This document shows positions 9,164 to 16,186 of a stretch of DNA of 21,213 bases, in pieces. The position numbers were made by a program, and so were the translations under genes. A model generated the notes under the pieces. That model saw only the letters and a list, made by a program, of their open reading frames with translations. It was not told the DNA's origin and made no database searches. Each line of letters begins with the position of its first letter. Positions within the stretch are counted from its first letter, which is position 1. This stretch comes from a virus, in IMG/VR virus record IMGVR_UViG_3300047378_000702, positions 1 to 21,213 of that record, one strand, 5' to 3'.

Positions 9164-9511
9164 TTATGGTGTGTTTATAATCTTGTTTTGTACAAGCATT
9201 TGTATTAATTCTAACATATCTTCTTTGTATAAAATACAATATTGTTTTCCTCCAGGTGCTTTATGAAACACAATTGGTATATCTGTTGGTTTCACATCCA
9301 TATCATCAAGTACTTTTTTGTACTGTGGATTTCTTTTGTAACATTTTGCCTGGACAGCAAAATCTCCTGTGTTCATAAGATCTATACCTTTGTCATCTAA
9401 CATTTTAGATCCGTATCTAGATGTTACACATTCTGTGAAACCTAAGGATTTAAAGTCCTTGACTAATTCCCTTTCATAATTGTGTCCTTTAGTTCTATTA
9501 GTGTTTGCCAT
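9164..9511 (-). CDS. Hjc-like PD-(D/E)xK nuclease, probable Holliday-junction resolvase
   Basis: A protein of about 115 residues with a resolvase-like layout: N-terminal helix with Glu (KGHNYERELVKDF), then a strand and turn with Asp (DKGIDLMNTGD), then FAVQAKCYK carrying the Q-x-K form of the (D/E)-x-K motif. This resembles archaeal-type Hjc and phage endonucleases that cut branched DNA. The first Met (9535) would add eight residues and enlarge the overlap with the upstream gene; the internal Met at 9511 has an A/T-rich leader and a 14-nt overlap and is preferred. It probably resolves recombination intermediates before packaging. Confidence 0.72.
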   Translation of the reverse strand: MANTNRTKGHNYERELVKDFKSLGFTECVTSRYGSKMLDDKGIDLMNTGDFAVQAKCYKRNPQYKKVLDDMDVKPTDIPIVFHKAPGGKQYCILYKEDMLELIQMLVQNKIINTP

Positions 9512-9833
9512 ATTTATTGAATTCGTTATAGACATATACCATTTTGTTCTCTACAAAAGTCTTGATGTCTGAATATTCTACTGATTCATGAAACCCTTGA
9601 TACAAAAGATAATAATCTGGCCCTGTTCCATTTGGTCTGATAAAATAATCTTCACGATTTGGCACTACTTCGTCTAACATAGCAACTCTAAGTATGTTAT
9701 CTCCTGTATCAAACTTTTTGTTTTTACCAATTTTACCTCCCCAATTGTTTCTGCTCCAAGCAACCTTATACAGGTTTTGCTTATTGGCCTTTAAACGTAG
9801 GGAATTGCCCACTCTTTGCTTCAATTTCGCCAT
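9498..9833 (-). CDS. Hypothetical protein downstream of primase-helicase (111 aa)
   Basis: A 111-residue protein with a basic N-terminus (AKLKQRVGNSLRLKANKQN) and an aromatic second half (DYYLLYQGFHESVEY). It overlaps the end of the primase-helicase gene by 53 nt in another frame, so the true start could lie further in, but no later Met comes before residue 52. The beginning may be nucleic-acid binding judging by charge. Family not recognised. Confidence 0.65.
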   Translation of the reverse strand: MAKLKQRVGNSLRLKANKQNLYKVAWSRNNWGGKIGKNKKFDTGDNILRVAMLDEVVPNREDYFIRPNGTGPDYYLLYQGFHESVEYSDIKTFVENKMVYVYNEFNKYGKH

Positions 9834-11505
9834 TATTATATTCTGAATAACATGTTGTATCTAAATTGTATTTAAACTCTTGCATACCTGTTTTACCTGT
9901 AAACCTCCATCTTACTTTCCATACATGAACCTCTACTAATTCTTTTTCAAAATCTCTGTAAACAGTAATACCATTGTCAACTTTATTAAAGAAATGTGAA
10001 GATCCACTTACGCTATAACCTGAAGCGACCTCCACTTTTCCATTTTCCTTTTTTAGTTTCTGAGGGTGAGCAACAAGCATAACTCCACAATCATATGCTT
10101 CTTTAAATATCTTGATCTTAGATAACTGAAGTCCTGTGTATTGATGCTCATTCATACCTCTTTCAATCTTATGCTCAACAAAAGCCCAATTATCTATTAT
10201 TAAACAATTGATACCCATTTTTTTAACTAACTCTTTTCCTTTATTTAAAATTCCTTCTACTGTTAGATCATTGTCTTTAAGGTTTATGAAAAAGAAGTGC
10301 TTATTAATAAAATCAATTGCAGGATCTAACTCTTCAGGTTGAAGACTGTCAACACCGCCTCTACCAAACTTCTTTCCTGCATATTTTTCTATAAGTTCTG
10401 CAACGTGTACTTTAATTGGTTGCTTCTCAGCAGAAAAAACACCAAACTTCCATCCCTTTTTTGCTAGTTCTATTACCACTTGATCTACAAAACTTGACTT
10501 ACCATGACCAGGAACTCCTGTAACTAAGGTAAACTCTGATGGCCTCCAAGACATTAATTTATCAAAATTATCATAGCCTATGGTATCACCTTGAGGCATA
10601 CCATAATTATATAGGTTATGAATTTCAGTCCTGGAATCCGATGCTTTACTCACACCTTCAAGTGGGAAGGGCTTTGCATTATCAATACAGTTTACTAATT
10701 CTTGTGCACCTCTCTTTAGCAATACATCATTAGCATCCTTGCATCCGTCAGGAAAATTGACTAACCATATTCTATCCTTACCTATTCTCCTAGATAACTC
10801 ATCTCTTAACTTTATTCCTGGTGCATCATTATCTAAGGCAAGATATATCTTTTCTTTATTCTCAAACTCATCGATGCTGTTATCAAGATACGTTAAGTTT
10901 TGATTCCCTGTTGATGCTCCGTTAGGTACAGAACATGCAAACATAAGCCTGTCTTGTTGTAGTCCTGCTTCATAAAAGGCCATAGCGTCAAACTCTCCTT
11001 CGGTTATAATACACCATGAAGAATCTTTAATAACGTCTAAACCATACATTATCATTTCAGATCCCTTATTTAATTTAAAGTTCTTCTCAGAGTCTCTAAA
11101 TTTAATATTGATCCTTCTACCCTTCCTAATGTAATTGAATTGAATTACAGCCCTCTCAGCCCCTACCTGAGGCATATATTCTACACCTTCAGTCACTCCA
11201 TAGTAACCAATAGTGTTTTCATTTATACCTCTGTCCTTGAAAAAAGTGAGTACTTTATCTGATAATGGTACTGCTCTTACTGTAGGCATTTCGTATTCTG
11301 TAACATACTCAGCAACTGATCCATTGTCTCCACAATGGTGGCAATAGTATGTGCCTGTTTCTACCCATACCCTAAGGCATTTTTCATTCTTATTTTTTCT
11401 CCTGGTGTGAGAACACTTTGGACAAGTGGTTTTCTGAGGTTCAGTACCTGTGTTACTTTTGACATCAATGCCAAGTGCTTGCAGTTTAGATAAATTGTCT
11501 GTCAT
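9781..11505 (-). CDS. T7 gp4-like DNA primase-helicase
   Basis: A 574-residue bifunctional replication protein. A zinc-binding domain lies at residues 28-58 (Cys28, Cys31, Cys55, Cys58; CPKC and CHHC), as needed for primer-site recognition. The TOPRIM domain shows ITEGEFDAMAF (Glu169, Glu171, Asp173) and LALDNDAPG (Asp225). A RecA/DnaB-type helicase domain starts near 318, with Walker A TGVPGHGKSS at 329-338, Walker B LIIDNW at 435-440 and a VAHP motif at 478-481. It should unwind the phage replication fork and lay down primers. The length matches T7 gp4 (566 residues). Its start overlaps the preceding gene by four bases (ATGA), implying translational coupling. Confidence 0.93.
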   Translation of the reverse strand: MTDNLSKLQALGIDVKSNTGTEPQKTTCPKCSHTRRKNKNEKCLRVWVETGTYYCHHCGDNGSVAEYVTEYEMPTVRAVPLSDKVLTFFKDRGINENTIGYYGVTEGVEYMPQVGAERAVIQFNYIRKGRRINIKFRDSEKNFKLNKGSEMIMYGLDVIKDSSWCIITEGEFDAMAFYEAGLQQDRLMFACSVPNGASTGNQNLTYLDNSIDEFENKEKIYLALDNDAPGIKLRDELSRRIGKDRIWLVNFPDGCKDANDVLLKRGAQELVNCIDNAKPFPLEGVSKASDSRTEIHNLYNYGMPQGDTIGYDNFDKLMSWRPSEFTLVTGVPGHGKSSFVDQVVIELAKKGWKFGVFSAEKQPIKVHVAELIEKYAGKKFGRGGVDSLQPEELDPAIDFINKHFFFINLKDNDLTVEGILNKGKELVKKMGINCLIIDNWAFVEHKIERGMNEHQYTGLQLSKIKIFKEAYDCGVMLVAHPQKLKKENGKVEVASGYSVSGSSHFFNKVDNGITVYRDFEKELVEVHVWKVRWRFTGKTGMQEFKYNLDTTCYSEYNNGEIEAKSGQFPTFKGQ

Positions 11506-12122
11506 ATTATTGCTATATTCTTTCTATTGGGGGTGACCTTACTCATTGTCTCCCACTCTGTATATTGTATTAGGTATTTCTCTATAAATTTCTTTCCAAA
11601 TATTACCTCAGGAGTAACTGAGGACTGATACTTTTGACTCCAATTGTCTTTACACCACATAAATACTTTAACCATGGTTGATCCTGTAATTGGCTCTCCG
11701 TTAAACTTTTTGGATAAGATGCTTTTAAATCTTTTTTCATATGTTCTAGGAACGTACTTATTTCCGTACCTTTCGTTGATGTAATTGATGACATCAGCAC
11801 AAACTTCCTGGTACTCAAGAGAAACACTATCATCATTTTTATTGTCTGACACAGCGATTGTAAACCAAAGGGGGGTTGTCCTATACTTTGGATGTGCCTT
11901 CGTACCTATGTTTTCAATCAAATTTTTATCTGATAACTCCGACATATATCGACTCATTGTTCTAGAAGAAGAATTTAATTGATCTGCTAAATCAGATAGT
12001 GTTACGTCACAATAACCATCGTGTGATGTATACTTATAGATAAGATCACATAACATGTATCCAACAGGAGACAGGTCTTGTTTCCTTAAAACATCATATA
12101 TGATTGTTGTTGATCTGATCAT
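11502..12122 (-). CDS. Winged-helix replication protein candidate
   Basis: A 206-residue protein. Residues about 40-75 form a helix-turn-helix with wing (LSDLADQLNSSSRTMSRYMS, then DKNLIENIGT), as in MarR-like or phage replication-initiator domains. The C-terminal half (INERYGNKYVPRTYEKRFKS and GSTMVKVFMWCKDNW) resembles the region of phage DnaD/O-like proteins that contacts helicase. It lies directly upstream of the primase-helicase with an ATGA overlap, a common place for a helicase loader or origin-binding protein. The DNA-binding fold is clear; the exact role is inference. Confidence 0.7.
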   Translation of the reverse strand: MIRSTTIIYDVLRKQDLSPVGYMLCDLIYKYTSHDGYCDVTLSDLADQLNSSSRTMSRYMSELSDKNLIENIGTKAHPKYRTTPLWFTIAVSDNKNDDSVSLEYQEVCADVINYINERYGNKYVPRTYEKRFKSILSKKFNGEPITGSTMVKVFMWCKDNWSQKYQSSVTPEVIFGKKFIEKYLIQYTEWETMSKVTPNRKNIAII

Positions 12123-12376
12123 GTAAGTAACAGTTTATGATAAAATAAATCCTGGTTCTTTTTGTTTCTATGGGACTCTACCCTACAGTTCAATGTAACT
12201 ATCCCATTAATCTTAAAATCTTTAGTCTTTTCGATGTGCTCATCCCAACAATTAATCGCAAGGTATGAATCCTCTAAAGTTTTTACCCAAACAGTAACGA
12301 ACGAATGGGTTCCTTCTCCTTTAACTTCTTTTGGTTTTGATATATATTTAACCTGTCCTAAAACTTCTATATTCAT
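12119..12376 (-). CDS. Small OB-fold protein, SSB-like candidate
   Basis: An 85-residue protein with alternating strands typical of OB folds: MNIEVLGQVKYI, HSFVTVWVK, SYLAINCWDEH, GIVTLNCRVES. The W-x-(8-15)-G-x-V spacing resembles the core of small SSB or PriB-like proteins. It is joined to both neighbours by 4-nt overlaps. A ssDNA-binding role is plausible in this replication cluster, alongside the DUF3127-like protein. The assignment is structural guesswork without a clear family match. Confidence 0.6.
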   Translation of the reverse strand: MNIEVLGQVKYISKPKEVKGEGTHSFVTVWVKTLEDSYLAINCWDEHIEKTKDFKINGIVTLNCRVESHRNKKNQDLFYHKLLLT

Positions 12377-12738
12377 TTAATTTTTTCTTTAATAATTTCT
12401 GCTAGAGAAACTGTTTTACTGTGTTCTATTCTAATGTGATTTAGCAGTAAATTTGTTTTTACTGAAAACGCTTTTGATGTTGCACTTGGTTCTTTAGAAT
12501 TAAAGTAATCATCTAGTATAGTAAGAAATTTGTCTTCCATAAACTTTACATGATGAAGATCTTCAGATAAAAAATCTGAGATTTCCTGTGCAGAAAAATT
12601 AAACATTCTAGATATGCCTACAAAAATGCAAACTCCAAAATATGAATTGCCTTCTATTACTGAATCTACTTCTAGTGTGTGACGGTTCTTAACTGCCAGG
12701 TTGTTCAGTATACCTTTTTTTATATCGTTTAATTTCAT
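12373..12738 (-). CDS. Hypothetical protein next to YqaJ exonuclease (121 aa)
   Basis: A 121-residue mixed alpha/beta protein that I do not recognise. It has LNDIKKGILNNLAVKNRHTL at the start and a central segment FNFSAQEISDFLSEDLHHVK. The middle (RHTLEVDSVIEGNSYFGVCIFVGISRM) could pair with helices as in replication-initiator HTH proteins seen in some phages, but this is weak. It begins one base after the exonuclease stop and overlaps the next gene by four bases, so it belongs to the recombination/replication operon. Confidence 0.65.
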   Translation of the reverse strand: MKLNDIKKGILNNLAVKNRHTLEVDSVIEGNSYFGVCIFVGISRMFNFSAQEISDFLSEDLHHVKFMEDKFLTILDDYFNSKEPSATSKAFSVKTNLLLNHIRIEHSKTVSLAEIIKEKIK

Positions 12739-12739
12739 A

Positions 12740-13765
12740 TTAAAAATTTACTTTTTCAGTTTCTTTAAATCTTACGTTGAAGGTCTTTCCCCATACGATC
12801 TTACCACTTTCACCAAAGTCTACCTCTTGTGCACCTCTGTGTATAAGAATTTGTTTTATTTGCTGCATTGCTAGTTGCTTACTTGATTTAGCAACCTTTT
12901 CTTTATCTCTATTCTCAACATATTCTCTAGTGAGGCCTAGTAACTCATCATCAGAGTCTATCCTTACTCTGTCAACCATTGCCTTATGTTTTTCAGATAA
13001 AAACTGATCAAGATCAACCTTGTATTCATCCTCTACGTCAGGCTCTAGGTGAGAAACCAATCTATATCTTTCATTCATATTGATAGTTTCTCCTTTGATA
13101 TCAATAATGTTTCTTGCTTCCTGGACGCTGAGGTAAAATCTCTCAGCCTCTTCAAGTATTGTTTCTTGAATATTTGGATTTGCCTCTACTGTAAATACAT
13201 CCATGTGCCTTCCATCTTTTAAGAAAGCAAACTGTCCGTAGTCATATCCTAAAACTAGCATGTACAATTGGATCTGTGCAATATAATATGGAGGTATTCC
13301 TCCTGACCACTTATCAGCATTATATCCTGATATTGTTTTTATTTCTAATACACCTTTCCCATGTTGTTCATCATGGCTTGTAATTTGTCTGTCAATATTT
13401 GCAAACAAGAAAGGATACTTTGGATTTATGAAGATGGAATTTCTTCTAATTGATTTTCTTAATTTAGTTTTTGATTGATAATTGTTTATCATTTCAATTG
13501 GATCTCCTGTCCAATATTGCCATAGGTCAGCAACATAATCTTCCAACAAGCGACCATGAAACATAATCTCATTATCTATGTTCTTAATGTTTGCAGTACC
13601 TACAGATTGATTCCATCTTGTTATTTTAGATGTCCAGGGATTTAATCCAAGTAATGTAGATGCGTCTGATCCTCCGACCATTCCTTTGTATACTAGACTT
13701 TTTCTTAGTTCTACCCATTCTTCATAGGTTAGTTTTGCTGTTGGTATTCTTTGAATTTTGCTCAT
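12740..13765 (-). CDS. YqaJ-family (lambda exonuclease-like) recombinase nuclease
   Basis: A 341-residue protein of the YqaJ viral recombinase family, a 5'-3' dsDNA exonuclease that produces 3' overhangs for strand annealing. Visible motifs are the N-terminal WVELRKSL followed by GGSDASTLLGLNPW, then Asp in FANIDRQI and GKGVLEIKTIS, which give the D...(E)xK catalytic set. The helix with AQIQLYMLVLGYDYGQF is characteristic of the family. The start overlaps the stop of the ribbon-helix-helix gene by two bases (ATATGA). A candidate partner annealing protein is encoded just upstream at 13999-14538. Confidence 0.88.
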   Translation of the reverse strand: MSKIQRIPTAKLTYEEWVELRKSLVYKGMVGGSDASTLLGLNPWTSKITRWNQSVGTANIKNIDNEIMFHGRLLEDYVADLWQYWTGDPIEMINNYQSKTKLRKSIRRNSIFINPKYPFLFANIDRQITSHDEQHGKGVLEIKTISGYNADKWSGGIPPYYIAQIQLYMLVLGYDYGQFAFLKDGRHMDVFTVEANPNIQETILEEAERFYLSVQEARNIIDIKGETINMNERYRLVSHLEPDVEDEYKVDLDQFLSEKHKAMVDRVRIDSDDELLGLTREYVENRDKEKVAKSSKQLAMQQIKQILIHRGAQEVDFGESGKIVWGKTFNVRFKETEKVNF

Positions 13766-13917
13766 ATCTTATAGGTTTGTTTTAATGCAGTTCTGATTAA
13801 TTCTGACACGTTTAAGTCAGTCTTAGATGACACATTATTTAAACTTTGTACCTCGCTCGGAGTAAGTCTAAATGTGATTCTATTTGATTTTTTTTCTATC
13901 GTTTCTCCTCTATCCAT
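13762..13917 (-). CDS. Ribbon-helix-helix DNA-binding protein (51 aa)
   Basis: A 51-residue protein starting MDRGETIEKKSN. The strand RITFRLTPSEVQ, followed by a helix, a turn and DLNVSELIRTALKQ, matches the ribbon-helix-helix (Arc/MetJ/CopG-type) fold used for operator binding. The stop overlaps the exonuclease start. It lies just after a terminator-like hairpin (13928-13992), so it is the first gene of the downstream section and may autoregulate it. The target site is unknown. Confidence 0.75.
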   Translation of the reverse strand: MDRGETIEKKSNRITFRLTPSEVQSLNNVSSKTDLNVSELIRTALKQTYKI

Positions 13918-13927
13918 TTCTTAGATT

Positions 13928-13992
13928 TAAAAAAAGGGAGGGCAGTAAAGAGCAGTCGTGCTTTTACGTTTGTTGTTGGTTAGACCCTCCCT
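13928..13992 (-). terminator. Composite hairpin with U-tract (terminator or attenuator)
   Basis: On the minus strand, seven bases after the annealing-protein stop, GGGAGGG (complement of 13985-13991) pairs with CCCTCCC (complement of 13936-13942), and seven T residues follow. Within the 42-base loop there is a second hairpin at 13945-13967 (9 bp with one bulge and a 4-nt loop). The long loop is unusual for a simple terminator. Partial read-through to the ribbon-helix-helix and exonuclease genes, or attenuation, is possible since I see no clear promoter between. Confidence 0.6.
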
Positions 13993-13998
13993 AAGATG

Positions 13999-14538
13999 TT
14001 ACTTTTTCTTGGCTTGCTTTATAGCCACTTTTGATTTCTCAGCGTTGATCAAAGATTTTAATTCTTTCATCTGATCGCTTGTAAGTAAATTTTTATTTGC
14101 GGAAAGTCTTGCCTCAACAACAGAATAATCTACAGGAATGTGAGCCTTCATGTTTTCATAAACACTAGCCTGTTCCTGGGCTTTTACTTGTTGTAATTCT
14201 TTGGCATCATCTTCATCCATAATTGAATCTTCAGCACTATCCACAATACCTAAAATAAATAAGGCTCTGTTAAGTGCTCCTGATTGACATTTTTGAAATG
14301 AAAAAGGCTCTGTAGTTCTTTTGTGAGCGACTCCATCAGCGACAGGATTTCTATCGGGATCTAAAACAATACCCTTCATGACGATAATACTATCGTTCAT
14401 GTCTATAATCTCTGTGTTTAATGAATAACCTTCAACCCTGAAGTAGTCGTTGAAGTAATTAAGTCTTTCGACCCATGGCACTATCTCTATGCCTCTACCG
14501 ATTGTTGTTTTCTTTAGTTTTCTTTTCAGTTTTCCCAT
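13999..14538 (-). CDS. Single-strand annealing protein candidate (ERF/Rad52-like)
   Basis: A 179-residue protein. The core has IEIVPWVERLNYFNDYF, then SIIVMKGIVLDPD, and the segment AHKRTTEPFSFQKCQSGALN followed by RALFILGI. A strand-rich core followed by a helix of the form S-x-A-L-N-R-A-L-x-x-L-G is the pattern of phage annealing proteins of the Erf/Rad52 superfamily. The C-terminal third is Lys/Ala/Glu-rich and probably flexible. The nearby YqaJ exonuclease supports a Red-like pair of exonuclease plus annealase. The exact family was not verified. Confidence 0.65.
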   Translation of the reverse strand: MGKLKRKLKKTTIGRGIEIVPWVERLNYFNDYFRVEGYSLNTEIIDMNDSIIVMKGIVLDPDRNPVADGVAHKRTTEPFSFQKCQSGALNRALFILGIVDSAEDSIMDEDDAKELQQVKAQEQASVYENMKAHIPVDYSVVEARLSANKNLLTSDQMKELKSLINAEKSKVAIKQAKKK

Positions 14539-14752
14539 TGTTATTTTTGATTATGTTTATTAAATAAAAGTTTACTATATAATATTTTCTTGCATGAAAC
14601 AAGATTGATTCCCAATCAAATATCCAATCCTTAATTCTTCGCTCCATACAGATGTCTTCGTGATGTGTGAGCATGAAAAGTTTGAACTCTCTAAGAGAAA
14701 ACCTTTTTCGATCATGAATGATCTCGCTATTTTCGTAGTCAAATCTGACCAT
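14495..14752 (-). CDS. Hypothetical protein between integrase and annealing gene (85 aa)
   Basis: A possible 85-residue protein beginning MVRFDYENSEIIHDRKRFSL, with Trp-containing charged segments (RRIKDWIFDWES). The C-terminal tail is Asn/Lys-rich and overlaps the annealing gene start by 44 nt. Its ATG directly follows the stop of a 16-codon ORF (start 14803) preceded by an A-run. A second, overlapping frame (14575-14832) begins with TTG and looks less protein-like. The interval 14539-14838 otherwise holds only the promoter/operator region at its right end, so a small gene here is plausible but unproven. Confidence 0.45.
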   Translation of the reverse strand: MVRFDYENSEIIHDRKRFSLREFKLFMLTHHEDICMERRIKDWIFDWESILFHARKYYIVNFYLINIIKNNNGKTEKKTKENNNR

Positions 14753-14808
14753 TTAATTAGTGAATTTTTCATGTCGTGGTTGTTTACCTCGAAGGTAAGA
14801 CATTTTTT

Positions 14809-14837
14809 TATATTTGCACCATCGTTCGTCAAATATA
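14809..14837. promoter_or_regulatory. Face-to-face TAnnTTTG promoters / candidate operator
   Basis: TATATTTG (14809-14816, plus) and its reverse complement CAAATATA (14830-14837, so TATATTTG on minus) flank 13 bases, making a dyad. Each matches the Bacteroidetes -7 box TAnnTTTG. The minus box would serve the annealing-protein and replication genes; the plus box would point antisense into the integrase gene. The 19-bp sequence TATATTTGYACCATCGTTC recurs with one difference at the early promoter at the right end. A small hairpin (TTACCT CGA AGGTAA, 14784-14798) lies beside it. Repressor binding is inference. Confidence 0.6.
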
Positions 14838-14838
14838 T

Positions 14839-15801
14839 TTATGATTTTATTAACAACTTGTGGTTAATTTCTTGTTTCTTCAAAGACTCTGTGTCGCTGT
14901 GTCTAACATATCTGTAGAATGCTTCCGATCCATTTGCATGACCTGATATTCTTCTAACCTCAATTTCACTTAAACCCTTAGACAAGTGATATGTAATCCC
15001 GCTGCTTCTTAATTTATGTGGCTTGATTAATTCATATAAAAATTGTTGAGAAGCAATAGGGTTCCCTTCATGATCAAAAGTGTATACAGTTTTAGATTGC
15101 ATAAACTCAGGATAAAATTTAAGAAGTTCTTCTAGCCCTCTCCTAAATGTTTTTAGTGTCCAGGAAAACGTACCATTCTTTGCGATATAACTATTCACAT
15201 CATCAGGCAAATAAAAAGTAGACAACGATCCCATTCCTTTTTTAGTAATGATCGTAACAACATTGCCATCACTTGTGGCCTGAAAGTTTGTAAGATCTGA
15301 GATCCTCATGCAAGAGTAAAGCATCAGTCTTGTGTAATACCATATGTTTTCTAGTTCCTCTCCTGGGTGGTTATTGTGGATCATATCTACTTGATCAGGT
15401 GTAAGAGCAATAACTTCTGTTTGTAACTCTCTCATTGACTGTAGTTTAGGAAACAAATAACCATAATAAGACTCTGCTTTCATTAGCGTTGCTCTTATGT
15501 TTTTAAGATGTGTTTTCCTGGTGTTAGGGTGTTTACAGTCATCGAGCATTAAATTTAAATAACCGTTAACATGGCTCTGTAATTTTCGGGTGACCTTAAG
15601 CCTATCCTTTCTGCTGCTTACGTTATTACAATCTAACTCCTCTATATTAAAGTTATAGTTATAACGCTTCATGCCACTAAGCAATTGTTTATATGCTCTT
15701 ATAGTTAAAGGTGAAAACCTTTTACCGTAATTAAGTATCTCACCTTTTTCCAGGAGATCTATTATGTCTGTAAGTAAATATAAAAATGTATTCTTCTTCA
15801 T
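14839..15801 (-). CDS. int: Tyrosine recombinase (phage integrase)
   Basis: A 320-residue site-specific recombinase. The N-terminal half has a SAM-like core-binding domain (SPLTIRAYKQLLSGMKRY near 30-47). The catalytic domain shows Arg166 in SCMRISDL, Lys187/188 in ITKKGMG, His262 and Arg265 in PHKLRSSGI, His288 in ISGHANG, and Tyr296 or Tyr298 in FYRYVR as nucleophile. All catalytic positions are therefore present. The build resembles integrases of Bacteroidetes temperate phages and mobile elements. A tRNA-like sequence that could be attP lies 87 bases upstream of its start, and the shared operator motif flanks the gene on both sides, suggesting regulated expression. Confidence 0.92.
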   Translation of the reverse strand: MKKNTFLYLLTDIIDLLEKGEILNYGKRFSPLTIRAYKQLLSGMKRYNYNFNIEELDCNNVSSRKDRLKVTRKLQSHVNGYLNLMLDDCKHPNTRKTHLKNIRATLMKAESYYGYLFPKLQSMRELQTEVIALTPDQVDMIHNNHPGEELENIWYYTRLMLYSCMRISDLTNFQATSDGNVVTIITKKGMGSLSTFYLPDDVNSYIAKNGTFSWTLKTFRRGLEELLKFYPEFMQSKTVYTFDHEGNPIASQQFLYELIKPHKLRSSGITYHLSKGLSEIEVRRISGHANGSEAFYRYVRHSDTESLKKQEINHKLLIKS

Positions 15802-15855
15802 CGAAGTGTGATTTAATGTTGAACAAATCAGGCTGTTTTTTCAGTTTTCGAATTC

Positions 15856-15878
15856 GCCCCATACCGAACGTATGAGGC
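15856..15878 (-). other. Strong hairpin in the integrase leader
   Basis: On the minus strand GCCTCATAC, loop GTTCG, GTATGGGGC forms a 9-bp stem with one G-U pair. No T-run follows, so it is not a standard terminator. The plus strand has a C-A mismatch where minus has G-U, favouring a minus-strand RNA role. It lies between the attP-like sequence and the integrase start and could be an RNA control element or part of the recombination site. Confidence 0.45.
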
Positions 15879-15887
15879 ATTAGGTTG

Positions 15888-15909
15888 CAGTCCCTAGGGG
15901 ACTTGAACC
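15888..15909 (-). other. Candidate attP core (tRNA 3'-end identity)
   Basis: Read on the minus strand these 22 bases look like the 3' end of a tRNA gene: last bases of a T-stem, the T-loop TTCAAGT, the T-stem partner CCCCT, an acceptor strand AGGGACT and discriminator G. The 5' T-stem partner expected in a true tRNA (AGGGG) is replaced by GATGG, and no D or anticodon arm precedes it, so it is not a complete tRNA. Phages that integrate into tRNA genes carry exactly such a 3' piece as attP core, usually next to the integrase gene, as here. Confidence 0.6.
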
Positions 15910-15914
15910 ATCGT

Positions 15915-16175
15915 TTAACTGTTTATAATCTCATCTATGTTTTCAGATAGCCTGCCATAGTATTCAATTATACGACATGACTCCTCAAATAATAGTGGAG
16001 ATTGACCTGTTTTCTTTTGATTAAGCGTGCTCTTTTTGGTTTTAGAGCCATAGATATATTCACACACTTCTGTAGTGGGCACACAAGGTATCTGTAAAAG
16101 TTTGTGTGCTTTAGCCTTCAATACACTATGTGTACGATTGCGTTTAGTTTTCAGTTTGATATTTGTAGTTTGCAT
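15915..16175 (-). CDS. Small basic protein, possible DNA-binding regulator (86 aa)
   Basis: An 86-residue protein with a very basic N-terminal half (IKLKTKRNRTHSVLKAKAHK). The segment VPTTEVCEYIYGSKTKKSTL followed by FEESCRIIEYYGRLSEN resembles small phage HTH proteins that I cannot name. It lies just upstream of the attP-like site and integrase, a usual place for an excisionase or regulator, which is a positional inference only. Its start is 11 bases after the DnaA-like gene. Confidence 0.6.
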   Translation of the reverse strand: MQTTNIKLKTKRNRTHSVLKAKAHKLLQIPCVPTTEVCEYIYGSKTKKSTLNQKKTGQSPLLFEESCRIIEYYGRLSENIDEIINS

Positions 16176-16186
16176 TATGTTTAAAT

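Noticed and set aside
12941-12960. TCATCAG sequences at about 12951, 15199 and 18251 as extra ribozyme cores
   Set aside because: They are inside coding sequence without the GAAA segment, stems or cleavage triplet at suitable distance.
14575-14832. 85-codon minus-strand ORF starting with TTG
   Set aside because: It starts inside the operator dyad at a TTG, and the overlapping frame 14495-14752 looks more protein-like and fits the upstream stop.
15880-15915. Complete tRNA gene
   Set aside because: Only the T-loop and 3' acceptor part are tRNA-like; the 5' T-stem half does not pair and no D or anticodon arm is present. Better explained as an attP core.
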